DNA from: Halomonas sp. KG2
Lineage (GTDB): Bacteria > Pseudomonadota > Gammaproteobacteria > Pseudomonadales > Halomonadaceae
Assembly (NCBI GenBank): GCA_030440445.1
Contig: CP098528.1
Coordinates: 2,604,001-2,668,000 of the forward strand
Reading direction: 5' to 3'
DNA: 64,000 nt
Shown: positions 1 through 8,955 of the stretch, piece after piece
Layout of the letters: each line of letters opens with the position of its first letter
Numbering within the stretch: the stretch's first letter is position 1
Notes under the pieces: model-generated
Databases searched by the model: none
Told to the model about the DNA's origin: nothing
The model's input: the letters and a program-made list of their open reading frames with translations, nothing else
Position numbers and translations under genes: made by a program

Positions 1-629
1 CGATAGCCGGAGAGCGCTTCAGAAGCGACATGAGTAACGTCCCCCATGGAGTGCTGAATACGCTTAGAGATACGCCTAAAACGCTTGCTGGCATAGCTCA
101 CCACAACAGCAATCACCGGTGTTACGCCCAAAAATAGCAGCGTTAGCATCCAGTTGGTCCAAAACAGATAACCGATCAGCCCGATAACGAACAGACCTTC
201 ACGCAGAATAATAGTGACCGCTTTCGTGGCAGCACCTGCGACCTGCTCTACGTGATACGTTACTCGAGATACCAAATGGCCACTGGAATGGTGGTCGAAG
301 AACCGCCCAGGCAAATGTAGCAAATGCGCAAACACATCGCAGCGCAGCGTGTGAATCACATAACGTCCGACATAAGACATAAAGTAGGTGCTTAAAAATG
401 TCCCCAACCCACGCGAAGCGAACATAATCACCACAAACAGTGGGAGCAGTAAACGAAAGGTAGCATCAGGGTTTTGAATGCCATCAATCAGCTGCTTCAT
501 CATTTCAGCTAGTGCCGTACTAGAGGCGGCATAAATAATAAAACCGACGATCGCTAACGCGAATGCGCGCCAGTGAGGTTTGACGTAAGTTAATAATCGC
601 TTGTAGAGAACCCAACCTGAATCAGTCAC
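1..629 (-). CDS. msbA: Lipid A export ABC transporter MsbA, N-terminal part (partial)
   Basis: This is the first ~209 residues of a lipid flippase that moves lipid A-core across the inner membrane. The gene runs off the window, so the ATPase domain is not visible. Translation from a GTG at 629 gives a cytosolic start (VTDSGWVLYKRLL), then hydrophobic membrane helices, then the coupling region typical of type IV ABC exporters (FFDHHSSGHLVSRVTYHVEQV). The exact start is uncertain because no strong ribosome binding site is evident. It lies 56 nt downstream of comEC on the same strand. The MsbA assignment over other ABC exporters rests on the N-terminal sequence and this neighbourhood. Confidence 0.85.
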   Translation of the reverse strand, partial: MTDSGWVLYKRLLTYVKPHWRAFALAIVGFIIYAASSTALAEMMKQLIDGIQNPDATFRLLLPLFVVIMFASRGLGTFLSTYFMSYVGRYVIHTLRCDVFAHLLHLPGRFFDHHSSGHLVSRVTYHVEQVAGAATKAVTIILREGLFVIGLIGYLFWTNWMLTLLFLGVTPVIAVVVSYASKRFRRISKRIQHSMGDVTHVASEALSGY

Positions 630-685
630 ACGCGCTCCCGGCCATAGTGTGCAGTTGCGAGAATTCTACCTTATGGTGACGCGCA

Positions 686-2953
686 TCAACACCGCTTACG
701 AACGCCCTGTTGCTTTCGCATGGGAATGATCTGAATTGGCTGAGTCGCTGTGAGGCTAAATTCGAGAGCGCCATCCTGGGCGGTACTCCATAAGCAGCTC
801 TGTTGTTCCCGAAAGCGGCGCACTACCGCGTCGACCGGATGGTTAAAGGGATTATCTTTCCCAGCACTAAAAATGACATGCCGAGGACGACTTACTTGAA
901 CGAACTGAACACCCGAACTTGTATTGCTTCCATGATGCCCAGCCACTAACACGCCAATCGGCGTAATAACTTTCGCTAAGATTCTCCTTTCAACGTCCTT
1001 ACCAACGTCACCGGTAATCAACAAACGCTGCCCACCCGCGCTTATTTGAAGTACACAGGAGCGGTCATTTGAGGAGAGCACGTTCTCCCCTTTTGGGGGC
1101 CATAGTATCTGATAGTCAATGCCATCACGTCGCCACTGCTGCCCTTGAACACACTCTGTACTCGCAACAGGCAGAAGCTCTCCACGGGGAACCCACCATT
1201 GCGTTACTTGATGGTCTTTTAAAAGCGCACCAATTCCTCCCGCATGGTCGGTATCGGCATGGCTGACAATGACGTGATCGAACGATTGGCCTGGGGGCCA
1301 AAGAGTTTGCAGTGGCATAAACCCACTGCGAAAACGAGGTCCTGTGTCGTATAGCAATCGATAGTTGGCGCTACGTAATTCAATCAGTTGGCCTTGCCCG
1401 ACATCATAAACAATGACACGCAGCTCACCTTGGTTAAACTGTTCGTCCGCAGACCACCACGGAAAGCTTAATAGCAGTAATGTCGCACTAACACGCAACC
1501 ATCCTGGGACATTGGGAAGCCCCCAACACAGCGACATCAATAACAGTGCACCTACCAGCGGAAACACCAGTATTGACGGTGGCTGCAAAAGCGGTGCCCA
1601 CTGCACGGCAATGACGAGTAACTGATGAAAAACCTGCAGTGCCTGCTCAAAACACCACCACACAAAAAGCCCTATTCCAGGCAGTGGCGACAGCACCCAC
1701 CCCAATAGCGCACTGGGCACCATAACGGAGCTTACCCAAGGTACAGCAACAAGATTAATCAGCGGGGCCGCAGGGGCTACTCTTCCAAATGCCAACAGCA
1801 CTGCAGCCGCCATCAGCGGTGCAATGAGTAGTTGAGAACGCAGTAGCGCCCAGCACCACCCTTTTAGACCCTGTGGGCGGGGGCGGCCTTGCCAAATAAT
1901 AATCAACCAGCCTACCGCAATAAACGATAGCCACAGACCAGGCCTCCACAGTGCAAGCGGATCAACCACTAACACTATCCCGAGCGCAAGCCACCAAGCT
2001 TGCCAAGCTCCTGGCGCATGACGTCCGCTAAGCACCCACAAGCCTAACAGCGTCATGATCATGGCGCGCATGGCAGGAGGTGCTAGTCCGGCTAACATGG
2101 CGTAACCCACAGCCGCCACCCCTGCTAACCACCAGGGCCAAGCACGCAGGCGCCAATTGGTGGGCGTTATCAGCCTGGCAGTAAAACGTGCCAACAACAG
2201 CACAAATGAAGCGACAAGCCCAACATGCAACCCAGAAATGACCACTAAATGCGTCGTACCCGTTGCATTGAGTAAGGTCCAATCATCTTGGGTCAACTGC
2301 TCACTATCTCCCAGCGTCAGCGCCGCAAGCCAGCGCCGGGTTCGCTCTTGCAACGGCTGACTAGCCAGCGTCGCCATTGCTCGCTGACGAAGTGTCGGCG
2401 CAGCCCCCGACAGGCGTTCGGGCGTAGGCTCCTGGCGCACATAGCCCGTCGCATGTATGCCTTCACGCCATAACCATTGCTGGTAATCAAACGTATTTGG
2501 GTTAGAAAAGCCACTGGGCGGGCGGAGCCGCAGCGTCATCCGCCAGCGCTCACCAACGAGGTAACGCTGGTTGCCATAGGCACTTACTCGCACGCTACGC
2601 AGTGCGCTACAACTTGGCAGTCCCTCGGGAGAGCGGCAAGATTCCACTGCCAAGCGCACTCGTGACGACTCCGCTTGCGTTTGAACATTGATTACTCGGG
2701 CCTCCAGAGTGACATCCTCTCCACTGAGCCCAGGAGGCAAACGGTGCCCCCACTCCTGCTGCACGCTAATAAAAACCCAGCTTGAAATAACCAGCCAAAT
2801 TAATAGGCTACGCCGACATACAACCAAGCAAAGCAGCACCACAAGCACGCCTGGCAGCAAAATCTGCAGGCGCGCCTCGGGGCCGCTGATCCACGCCGCT
2901 AGCGCCCCCATCAATACTGCCAAGGCAGCCGGTAGTGCAGCGCCTAGTTGCAT
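686..2953 (-). CDS. comEC: DNA internalization/competence protein ComEC/Rec2
   Basis: Inner-membrane channel protein of natural transformation, thought to pass single-stranded DNA into the cytoplasm. It has 755 residues from the ATG at 2953, chosen because AGGAGGGG sits just upstream; an in-frame codon at 2977 lacks this. The N-terminal third is hydrophobic, followed by the competence domain (VVISGLHVGL) with many membrane helices. The C-terminus is a metallo-beta-lactamase-like domain with DVGQG, HADTDHAGG and a late GHHGS motif. The metal-binding histidines and aspartates are intact. The gene looks full length, but whether the strain is competent cannot be told from one gene. msbA follows on the same strand. 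Confidence 0.95.
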   Translation of the reverse strand: MQLGAALPAALAVLMGALAAWISGPEARLQILLPGVLVVLLCLVVCRRSLLIWLVISSWVFISVQQEWGHRLPPGLSGEDVTLEARVINVQTQAESSRVRLAVESCRSPEGLPSCSALRSVRVSAYGNQRYLVGERWRMTLRLRPPSGFSNPNTFDYQQWLWREGIHATGYVRQEPTPERLSGAAPTLRQRAMATLASQPLQERTRRWLAALTLGDSEQLTQDDWTLLNATGTTHLVVISGLHVGLVASFVLLLARFTARLITPTNWRLRAWPWWLAGVAAVGYAMLAGLAPPAMRAMIMTLLGLWVLSGRHAPGAWQAWWLALGIVLVVDPLALWRPGLWLSFIAVGWLIIIWQGRPRPQGLKGWCWALLRSQLLIAPLMAAAVLLAFGRVAPAAPLINLVAVPWVSSVMVPSALLGWVLSPLPGIGLFVWWCFEQALQVFHQLLVIAVQWAPLLQPPSILVFPLVGALLLMSLCWGLPNVPGWLRVSATLLLLSFPWWSADEQFNQGELRVIVYDVGQGQLIELRSANYRLLYDTGPRFRSGFMPLQTLWPPGQSFDHVIVSHADTDHAGGIGALLKDHQVTQWWVPRGELLPVASTECVQGQQWRRDGIDYQILWPPKGENVLSSNDRSCVLQISAGGQRLLITGDVGKDVERRILAKVITPIGVLVAGHHGSNTSSGVQFVQVSRPRHVIFSAGKDNPFNHPVDAVVRRFREQQSCLWSTAQDGALEFSLTATQPIQIIPMRKQQGVRKRC

Positions 2954-3049
2954 ATCCCCTCCTTGGAACTGGGTCATTCATACCCACGCCATAGCCGAAG
3001 CACGCTGCTATATGGATAATAGGATGTACCAATTGAAAGAGTACCTGAC

Positions 3050-3601
3050 ATGCCGCGCCGTTTCCTGCAGCGCTACATGCCCAAACCCGACACATTAAGG
3101 CGACAGCGCTCACTACGCTTTATTGCGCCGTTAATTGCGGACCCCGGGTTATGGCTTTTAACACGTCGAAGCGTTGCAAACGCATTCAGCGTGGGGCTTT
3201 TTTGCGCCATGCTGCCTATACCGTTTCAAATGGTAGTTGCGGCACTGGGAGCAAGATTTAGCCGTTGTAACTTGGCACTTTCAGTAGGATTGGTGTGGAT
3301 TACCAATCCACTTACCATGCCGGTCATTTTTTATTTTAATTATCGAATTGGCACGTTTCTGTTAGAAGCACCAGTGAGAGAGGCGCCATCGCGTATATCC
3401 ACGCGCTGGATTGCAGAACAAATGCACGACATCCTGCCACCGCTAATGCTTGGATCGTTAATTTCTGCCTTACTATTAGCCATAATTGCCAATATCGTCA
3501 TACGGCTAATTTGGCGCTGGCATGTTTCCCATCACTGGAAGCGCCGCCGCCTGAAGAGACGACAGCGCCGGGCTTGTATTGAATCAGAGTTCGACGACTA
3601 A
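3050..3601 (+). CDS. DUF2062 domain membrane protein
   Basis: A 183-residue protein of the DUF2062 family, function unknown. The signature region is visible: LWLLTRRSVANAFSVGLF, then PIPFQMVVA, then WITNPLTMPVIFYFNYRIG. These give two or three likely membrane segments, with a further hydrophobic helix near residues 140-160. The C-terminal 30 residues are very basic (WKRRRLKRRQRR) and presumably cytosolic. It is divergent from comEC and convergent with lolD, from which it is separated by only 12 nt. Its stop codon forms part of a hairpin shared with the lolD stop. Confidence 0.9.
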   Translation: MPRRFLQRYMPKPDTLRRQRSLRFIAPLIADPGLWLLTRRSVANAFSVGLFCAMLPIPFQMVVAALGARFSRCNLALSVGLVWITNPLTMPVIFYFNYRIGTFLLEAPVREAPSRISTRWIAEQMHDILPPLMLGSLISALLLAIIANIVIRLIWRWHVSHHWKRRRLKRRQRRACIESEFDD

Positions 3602-3621
3602 CCCCCTAGGGTATTAGTCGT
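3594..3621. terminator. Symmetric hairpin spanning two convergent stop codons
   Basis: ACGACTAA (3594-3601) is the exact inverted complement of TTAGTCGT (3614-3621), around a 12-nt loop. Each arm contains the TAA stop of one of the two convergent genes. There is no T-tract on either side, so it may be a transcript-end stabiliser or a weak bidirectional terminator. Confidence 0.5.
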
Positions 3622-4324
3622 TGTTCTGCTCAATTAACCGCCCACTATCCAGCCTTAACACCCGATCCTGATGGGCAGCCAAACTGACATCATGAGTCAC
3701 AATAACAAACGCGCAGGCACTCTCTTTAGCCAATTCATCCATAAGCGCTAAAATGGTACCTGCCGTGGTTTGATCAAGATTCCCGGTTGGCTCATCCATT
3801 AGCACAAGACGGGGATCTGTCACTAATGCACGGGCAATGGCCACCCGCTGACGCTCCCCTCCCGAAAGTTCGCCCGGTTTATGATCTGCTCGCGCCTTCA
3901 TGCCCACTCGTTCGAGCAACTGCATAGCCCGCTGCTCCGCTGCCTTTTTAGACTGGCCGCGAATAATTAACGGCAGCGCGGCGTTCTCTAGCGCAGTGAA
4001 CTCAGCTAGCAAGTGATGAAACTGGTAGACAAAGCCGATATAACGGTTCCGAAAACGACCTAGTGCCGCTTCGTTAAGACCGGCTAACGGCTCGCCAGCA
4101 ATCACTACGCTACCAGCGCTAGGCCGATCAAGCCCTCCTAGCAGGTTTAACAGCGTTGTTTTACCCGAGCCTGAACTCCCTACAATGGCAACACGCTCTC
4201 CAGCATGTACCTTAAGCTCAAGCTGATCTAATACGGTAAGATCTTGAGGGCCTTCGCTATATACCCGTGTCAGGCTGTTACATTCCAACATAACTGTGGT
4301 TGAGTGCTGGGTACTTGAGGTCAT
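3614..4324 (-). CDS. lolD: Lipoprotein-releasing ABC transporter ATPase LolD
   Basis: Cytosolic ATPase of the Lol system, which extracts outer-membrane lipoproteins from the inner membrane and hands them to LolA. It has 236 residues from the ATG at 4324, preferred because AAGGAAG lies upstream; the longer frame to 4354 overlaps lolC. Walker A is GSSGSGKTT, the signature is LSGGERQRVAIARAL and Walker B is LVLMDEPTGNLD, followed by the switch His in VIVTHD. The start lies 10 nt after the lolC stop, so the two are one operon. No second permease gene follows. Confidence 0.95.
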   Translation of the reverse strand: MTSSTQHSTTVMLECNSLTRVYSEGPQDLTVLDQLELKVHAGERVAIVGSSGSGKTTLLNLLGGLDRPSAGSVVIAGEPLAGLNEAALGRFRNRYIGFVYQFHHLLAEFTALENAALPLIIRGQSKKAAEQRAMQLLERVGMKARADHKPGELSGGERQRVAIARALVTDPRLVLMDEPTGNLDQTTAGTILALMDELAKESACAFVIVTHDVSLAAHQDRVLRLDSGRLIEQNND

Positions 4325-4334
4325 CGTTGCTTCC

Positions 4335-5576
4335 TTATTCATAACGCAGTACATCGGCAGGCTGAACCCGAGCAGCCCGCCAAGCGGGATAAAGCGTCGA
4401 GAGGAAGGTCAGACCAAAGGCAGCGATGACAATATCGCGCACATCACCCCACTGCAGTTGTGAGGGCAAGTCACTTATAAAGTAAACCCCGGCATCCAAG
4501 AACTGAATACCGAAAGTTGTTTCAAACCAACTGATCAAATCAGAGACAGTAAGTGCCAGGAGAACACCCACAGTAACGCCAATCGCAATACCTATCAGAC
4601 CGATGGTGAGCCCTTGCACGATAAAAATCCCCATGATCGAACGTGGGGTGGCACCTATGGTTCGTAAAATGGCAATATCCGCTCGCTTATCGGTCACTAC
4701 CATCACTAGCGTAGACACTATATTAAACGCGGCAACGGCAATGATGACCGTAAGCAGCAATGCAATCATACGCTTTTCCATCTGTATCGCTTGAAATAGA
4801 CTGCCATGGGAAGCAGTCCAATCCGTACCGCGGTACCCTGCGCCAAGTTCGTTAACGATCGCTTGCGTTTCACTGCCAGCCACGAACAGGTCATCTAGCT
4901 CCAGCCGTAGGCCACCCACCGCGTCGCCCAAGCGCGCTAACGTTTGCATATCTTCAATATTGGCATAGGCCAGATTAGCGTCTAAATCAGCGCCTACACT
5001 AAAGATACCGCTAACAGTGAACCGCTTGAGTCTTGGAAAAACCCCTGCGGGTGTAATCGATGCCTCTGGAACAAGTAGCGTGACGCGGTCACCTACCCCA
5101 ACGCCCAAGCGACGTGCCAGCATAGACCCCAGCACTACGTGCCACTCACCAGGCACCAGATCAGAAAGCTGACCTTGGCGCATATGCTCACCAATAATCG
5201 ACACCTGATCTTCCCAGTCTGGGTGGATGCCATTCACCATAGCGCCTTGGTTTCTACCACCCGCTGAAAACATACCTTGCTGTTCAACATAAGGCGCTGC
5301 ACCAATGACTCGCTCCCGCTCAACAAGCTGTTCTGCTAACGCCTGCCACTCAACTAACCCTGCTTGTGATTCAATTTTAGTGTGAGGCACCATTCCCAAA
5401 ATTCGAGTACGGAGCTCGTGATCAAAACCATTCATCACCGACAGCACAAGAATGAGCACCGCCACGCCAAGCATTAACCCCAGCATTGAAGTTAGCGAAA
5501 TAAATGAAATAAAGTGGTTCCGGCGTTTAGCGCGCACGTAGCGCAGCCCCACCAGAAAAGGCAAACGATCAAGCAT
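4335..5576 (-). CDS. lolC: Lipoprotein-releasing permease LolC/LolE family
   Basis: Inner-membrane permease of the lipoprotein-release complex. It has 413 residues from the ATG at 5576, supported by AAGGA eight to nine nucleotides upstream and by the family start (MLDRLPFLVGLRYVRAKR). A TM helix follows the conserved FISFISLTSMLG stretch. A large periplasmic domain then leads to three C-terminal TM helices (around residues 270-400) ending in a VQPADVLRYE tail typical of the family. It is the only permease in this operon, so it may work as a homodimer (LolF type) unless a lolE lies elsewhere. Confidence 0.92.
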   Translation of the reverse strand: MLDRLPFLVGLRYVRAKRRNHFISFISLTSMLGLMLGVAVLILVLSVMNGFDHELRTRILGMVPHTKIESQAGLVEWQALAEQLVERERVIGAAPYVEQQGMFSAGGRNQGAMVNGIHPDWEDQVSIIGEHMRQGQLSDLVPGEWHVVLGSMLARRLGVGVGDRVTLLVPEASITPAGVFPRLKRFTVSGIFSVGADLDANLAYANIEDMQTLARLGDAVGGLRLELDDLFVAGSETQAIVNELGAGYRGTDWTASHGSLFQAIQMEKRMIALLLTVIIAVAAFNIVSTLVMVVTDKRADIAILRTIGATPRSIMGIFIVQGLTIGLIGIAIGVTVGVLLALTVSDLISWFETTFGIQFLDAGVYFISDLPSQLQWGDVRDIVIAAFGLTFLSTLYPAWRAARVQPADVLRYE

Positions 5577-5776
5577 GGCATCATTCCTTAGTAATAAGCG
5601 TCCATGGTACGGTTTTTTTAGCATGGGTGCATGTACGAACGCTGCGTTAGAGTAACAAGTCTGCCTACCGTTCCCTCAAGCACGGTAACGCTTGCATGTT
5701 GCTAAACAAGCCCCTAAATTGCGCCCATTCTGCTTGTCTTTAGGGCAAGGATTTTTTCGACTATCCAAGAGCATTC

Positions 5777-6847
5777 GTGACGTTGGCTAACAAGACTTAC
5801 CGTTTATTGCCCGAGTGGTCCCCCCAAGACGGCTTGCAACTGACTTGGCCCCGCCCAGACGGCGACTGGGCACCGCTGTTATCGCGCATCGAAGCAACAC
5901 TTGAGCGTATCGTGATTGCCACGACACGCTATCAGCGCGTGTTAATCAGCGTTCCTGATGACACCACTCAGCGTCGCTTGGCTGCGACGTTTGAGGCCTA
6001 TGGCATTGCCCAACAACAACTGATGCTCATTGTCGCCCCCACGGATGACACTTGGGCCCGAGACCATGGGCCGATCACCGTGGTGGACGAAGCGCAGCAG
6101 CCACTCATGTTGGATTACACGTTTACTGGCTGGGGCGGTAAATTTCCTGCCGAGCATGACAATCGCCTCACTCAGTGGCTGGACGATGCAGGAGTGTGGA
6201 CCTGCCCCATCGCGCCACGCAGCATGGTGCTAGAAGGCGGCGCAATTGAAACCGACGGAGAGGGCACGCTGCTAACCACTGAGGCCTGCTTACTGAACCC
6301 CAACCGCAATCCGTCGCTTTCGCGTACGGATGTTGAAGCCCAGTTAGCGGAAGATTTTGGCGTCGATAGAGTCCTATGGTTAGCAAATGGGCATCTTGAA
6401 GGTGACGATACTGACAGTCATGTTGATACGCTCGCGCGCTTTTGCAATCCCTCTACCATTGCGTATGTCCGCTGCGACGACCCGACTGATCCTCACTATC
6501 CAGCGCTAAACGCAATGGAGCAAGAGCTCATGGCGTTTCGCCAGCGCAACGGCGAGCCCTACCAATTAATTGCCTTGCCGTGGCCACAGGCCTGCTTTGA
6601 TCCTGAAGATGGTCATCGCCTCCCGGCTACCTACGCGAATTTTTTAATTATCAATAATGCCGTACTGGTGCCCACTTACGGCGATCCCGCCGACCTGGTC
6701 GCGCTACAAGCGTTGAGTATTGCCTTTCCAGAACACACCCTGATTCCTATCGAGTGTAATAGCGTCATTCGCCAGCATGGCAGCCTTCACTGCTTAACCA
6801 TGCAGCTACCGAAAGGCACCCTTGCCCCTGCGCTTAGTCAATCCTAA
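5777..6847 (+). CDS. aguA: Agmatine deiminase
   Basis: Hydrolyses agmatine to N-carbamoylputrescine and ammonia, the first step of the two-step route to putrescine. It has 356 residues from a GTG at 5777. Family motifs are intact: WARDHGP (93-99), LEGG (152-155) with the downstream TTEACLLNPNRN stretch, GHLEGDDTDSHVD (205-217), and the catalytic Cys339 in GSLHC. The guanidine-modifying (PPAD-like) fold is therefore expected to be active. aguB begins 9 nt after the stop, so both steps are co-transcribed. The leader may carry attenuator-like hairpins at 5712-5757. Confidence 0.95.
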   Translation: MTLANKTYRLLPEWSPQDGLQLTWPRPDGDWAPLLSRIEATLERIVIATTRYQRVLISVPDDTTQRRLAATFEAYGIAQQQLMLIVAPTDDTWARDHGPITVVDEAQQPLMLDYTFTGWGGKFPAEHDNRLTQWLDDAGVWTCPIAPRSMVLEGGAIETDGEGTLLTTEACLLNPNRNPSLSRTDVEAQLAEDFGVDRVLWLANGHLEGDDTDSHVDTLARFCNPSTIAYVRCDDPTDPHYPALNAMEQELMAFRQRNGEPYQLIALPWPQACFDPEDGHRLPATYANFLIINNAVLVPTYGDPADLVALQALSIAFPEHTLIPIECNSVIRQHGSLHCLTMQLPKGTLAPALSQS

Positions 6848-6856
6848 GGAGCCATC

Positions 6857-7759
6857 ATGTCTAACAGCTTAACCGTCGGTGTTGTTCAACAGCCCGCGTG
6901 GCCAGATAAAGCACGTAGTCTTGCTGCCAGCGAAGCAGGCATACGCTCAGTTGCTAGCCAAGGCGCACAATTAGTGTTGCTTCAGGAGCTGCATGCCACG
7001 CACTACTTTTGCCAGTACGAAGACCCTGCACTGTTTGATTTGGCTGAACCACTAGACGGCCCTACTGGTCAGCACCTGGCCGAACTAGCCAAGGAGCTGA
7101 ATATTGTGCTGGTGGGGTCGTTGTTTGAAAAGCGGGCGGCGGGGCTTTACCACAATACAGCCGTCGTTTATGACCGCTCAAAAGGACGTGTAGGACAGTA
7201 CCGTAAAATGCACATCCCGGATGATCCGGCCTTTTACGAAAAGTTTTACTTTACCCCTGGCGATGTTGACGACGGACGTGGCCAAGGCTTCACGCCTATT
7301 GACACCTCTGTTGGGCGGCTAGGTATTCTGGTTTGTTGGGATCAATGGTACCCGGAAGCGGCACGCTTAATGGCACTAAGTGGTGCAGAGCTGCTTCTCT
7401 ATCCCACGGCCATCGGCTGGGATCCAAGTGATGATGACGCTGAAAAAGCCCGTCAGAAAGATGCTTGGACAATTATACAGCGCTCCCATGGCGTCGCTAA
7501 CGGGCTGCCCGTGCTAGTCGCTAACCGAGTCGGCTTTGAACCCGACCACTCTGGCGTTGGTAACGGCATTGCGTTTTGGGGAGGAAGTTTTGTATGCGGC
7601 CCACAGGGAGAAATGCTAGCGCATGCAGGTGAAGAGACGCAGCAACTAGTCGTCAACATCGATATGGCGCGTAGCGAGAACACTCGGCGTATTTGGCCTT
7701 ATTTGCGCGACCGCCGCATTGATGCTTACGGTGACTTAACACGCCGCTATCGCGATTGA
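6857..7759 (+). CDS. aguB: N-carbamoylputrescine amidase
   Basis: Nitrilase-superfamily enzyme that hydrolyses N-carbamoylputrescine to putrescine, CO2 and ammonia, completing the pathway begun by AguA. It has 300 residues with the Glu-Lys-Cys triad visible at E44 (LLQEL), K117 (YRKMHIP) and C160 (LVCWDQWYPE). The start is ATG with AAGGAG upstream. Length and motifs match the plant and bacterial AguB/CPA subfamily rather than a generic nitrilase. It is the last gene of the two-gene operon; a spacer with a tandem repeat and a hairpin follows. Confidence 0.95.
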   Translation: MSNSLTVGVVQQPAWPDKARSLAASEAGIRSVASQGAQLVLLQELHATHYFCQYEDPALFDLAEPLDGPTGQHLAELAKELNIVLVGSLFEKRAAGLYHNTAVVYDRSKGRVGQYRKMHIPDDPAFYEKFYFTPGDVDDGRGQGFTPIDTSVGRLGILVCWDQWYPEAARLMALSGAELLLYPTAIGWDPSDDDAEKARQKDAWTIIQRSHGVANGLPVLVANRVGFEPDHSGVGNGIAFWGGSFVCGPQGEMLAHAGEETQQLVVNIDMARSENTRRIWPYLRDRRIDAYGDLTRRYRD

Positions 7760-7788
7760 TTACCCACTCGCTAGATAACCCATCTCGA

Positions 7789-7836
7789 CTGATAAAAACA
7801 TAAGTTGGTTAAAACGTAGGCTGGTAAAAACATAGA
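7789..7836. repeat. Three tandem copies of a degenerate 16-nt unit
   Basis: Units at 7789-7804, 7805-7820 and 7821-7836 follow the pattern (C/T)TGRTWAAAACRTARR. They lie in the spacer between the convergent aguB and Nudix genes, next to a hairpin. Similar short imperfect tandem arrays occur in other spacers of this window. Confidence 0.7.
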
Positions 7837-7862
7837 CGCCTGCTCTCATCGAGAGCAGGCGC
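7837..7862 (-). terminator. Hairpin terminator, probably for the Nudix gene
   Basis: CGCCTGCTCTC and GAGAGCAGGCG form an 11-bp GC-rich stem around a short loop. On the minus strand it is followed a few bases later by a T-rich run (ATGTTTTT), which suits the Nudix gene ending at 7896. The plus strand has no clear T-tract. Confidence 0.6.
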
Positions 7863-7895
7863 AGCGTTCAAAAAAATAACGTGTGGCGATTGGTT

Positions 7896-8852
7896 TTATT
7901 TCCAAAAATCACGAATAGACGCAATTCCCTGAGCGCCAACAGCGCGTGCATGGTTAGCATCAAAACGTGTCATACCACCCAGTGCAAACACCGGCATACC
8001 AGCACGTTCCACTAGCTGCTGGAAGTCATGCCACCCCAGTGGCGCCACTTCAGGATGAGAAGGCGTAGTGCGCAACGGCGACAGCGTGACAAAATCACAA
8101 CCCAAAACCGCCGCCTGAGAAAGTTGCTTTTGATCGTGAGTCGACGCCGAGAGCCATTTATTTTCTGCAATCGGGCGACGCTCAAGGTCCATTAACCGTG
8201 CGCTGGTTAAATGAATACCGTCAGCATCAACAGCGTCAAGCAATGCAGGCTCGCCATTCAGCAACAGCTTTGCATCGTACTGACGGCAAAGGCGCAGGGC
8301 GCGCTCAGCACGAGCAATGTATGCCGCTTCATCAAGATTTTTTGCCCGCAGCTGTACTAGTCTGACACCGTCTTCACTAAGCGCTCTTTCTAACAAGCTA
8401 TCGAAACGCTCTTCGTCAGCTTCTTCGCCGGTAATCAGATAATCGGTGGGCAACATCACCGCACGCAAAATAGGCAAGTTAGCGGCAGGGAAAGGATAGT
8501 TCACCAACTCTTCCATAGGCACCCAGCGCACAGCCTGCCCCTCGCGGCCAAACGGCTCACCTGCAAACTCTTGGACTTGCCAAACATCTAGCAGAATGTG
8601 CTTATCAGGATACTCATGATGAACGCGGATAAGTGGCCGGGCCCGTACAATCTCGACGCCAAGCTCTTCGTGAAGCTCTCGCTTGAGACCTTCCAACCCT
8701 GTTTCATAAGGCGCCAGCTTGCCCCCAGGAAACTCCCATAGGCCGCCTTGATCGACATTAGAGGGCCGACGCGCAATCAGCACCCGCTTCTGATCGGCGC
8801 TGATCATTGCAGCCGCCGCGACATGAACTCGTCGTTTTACCATTACACTCAT
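7896..8852 (-). CDS. Nudix hydrolase fused to a thiamine-phosphate-synthase-like domain
   Basis: A two-domain protein of about 318 residues. The N-terminal half is a MutT-type Nudix domain with an intact box (GGKLAPYETGLEGL then RELHEELG), preceded by a VAAAAMISADQKRVLIARR strand pair. The C-terminal half (about residue 140 onward) resembles a ThiE/TenI TIM barrel (VRLVQLRAKNLDE, ADGIHLTSARL, TLSPLRTTPSHPE, FALGGM). MutT removes 8-oxo-dGTP in relatives; the role of the ThiE-like part is not established. The start is uncertain among 8867 (GTG), 8852 and 8843. It probably belongs to the secA-argJ operon. Confidence 0.88.
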   Translation of the reverse strand: MSVMVKRRVHVAAAAMISADQKRVLIARRPSNVDQGGLWEFPGGKLAPYETGLEGLKRELHEELGVEIVRARPLIRVHHEYPDKHILLDVWQVQEFAGEPFGREGQAVRWVPMEELVNYPFPAANLPILRAVMLPTDYLITGEEADEERFDSLLERALSEDGVRLVQLRAKNLDEAAYIARAERALRLCRQYDAKLLLNGEPALLDAVDADGIHLTSARLMDLERRPIAENKWLSASTHDQKQLSQAAVLGCDFVTLSPLRTTPSHPEVAPLGWHDFQQLVERAGMPVFALGGMTRFDANHARAVGAQGIASIRDFWK

Positions 8853-8955
8853 TACGTCTTTACCCACTTTTTGCGCGCCGCCTTAACCAAAGACGACGCT
8901 ATCTCGCTGCATTAGCACGTCACTGCAACTGTTTTTGGCTACTTTTCAGTGCACT

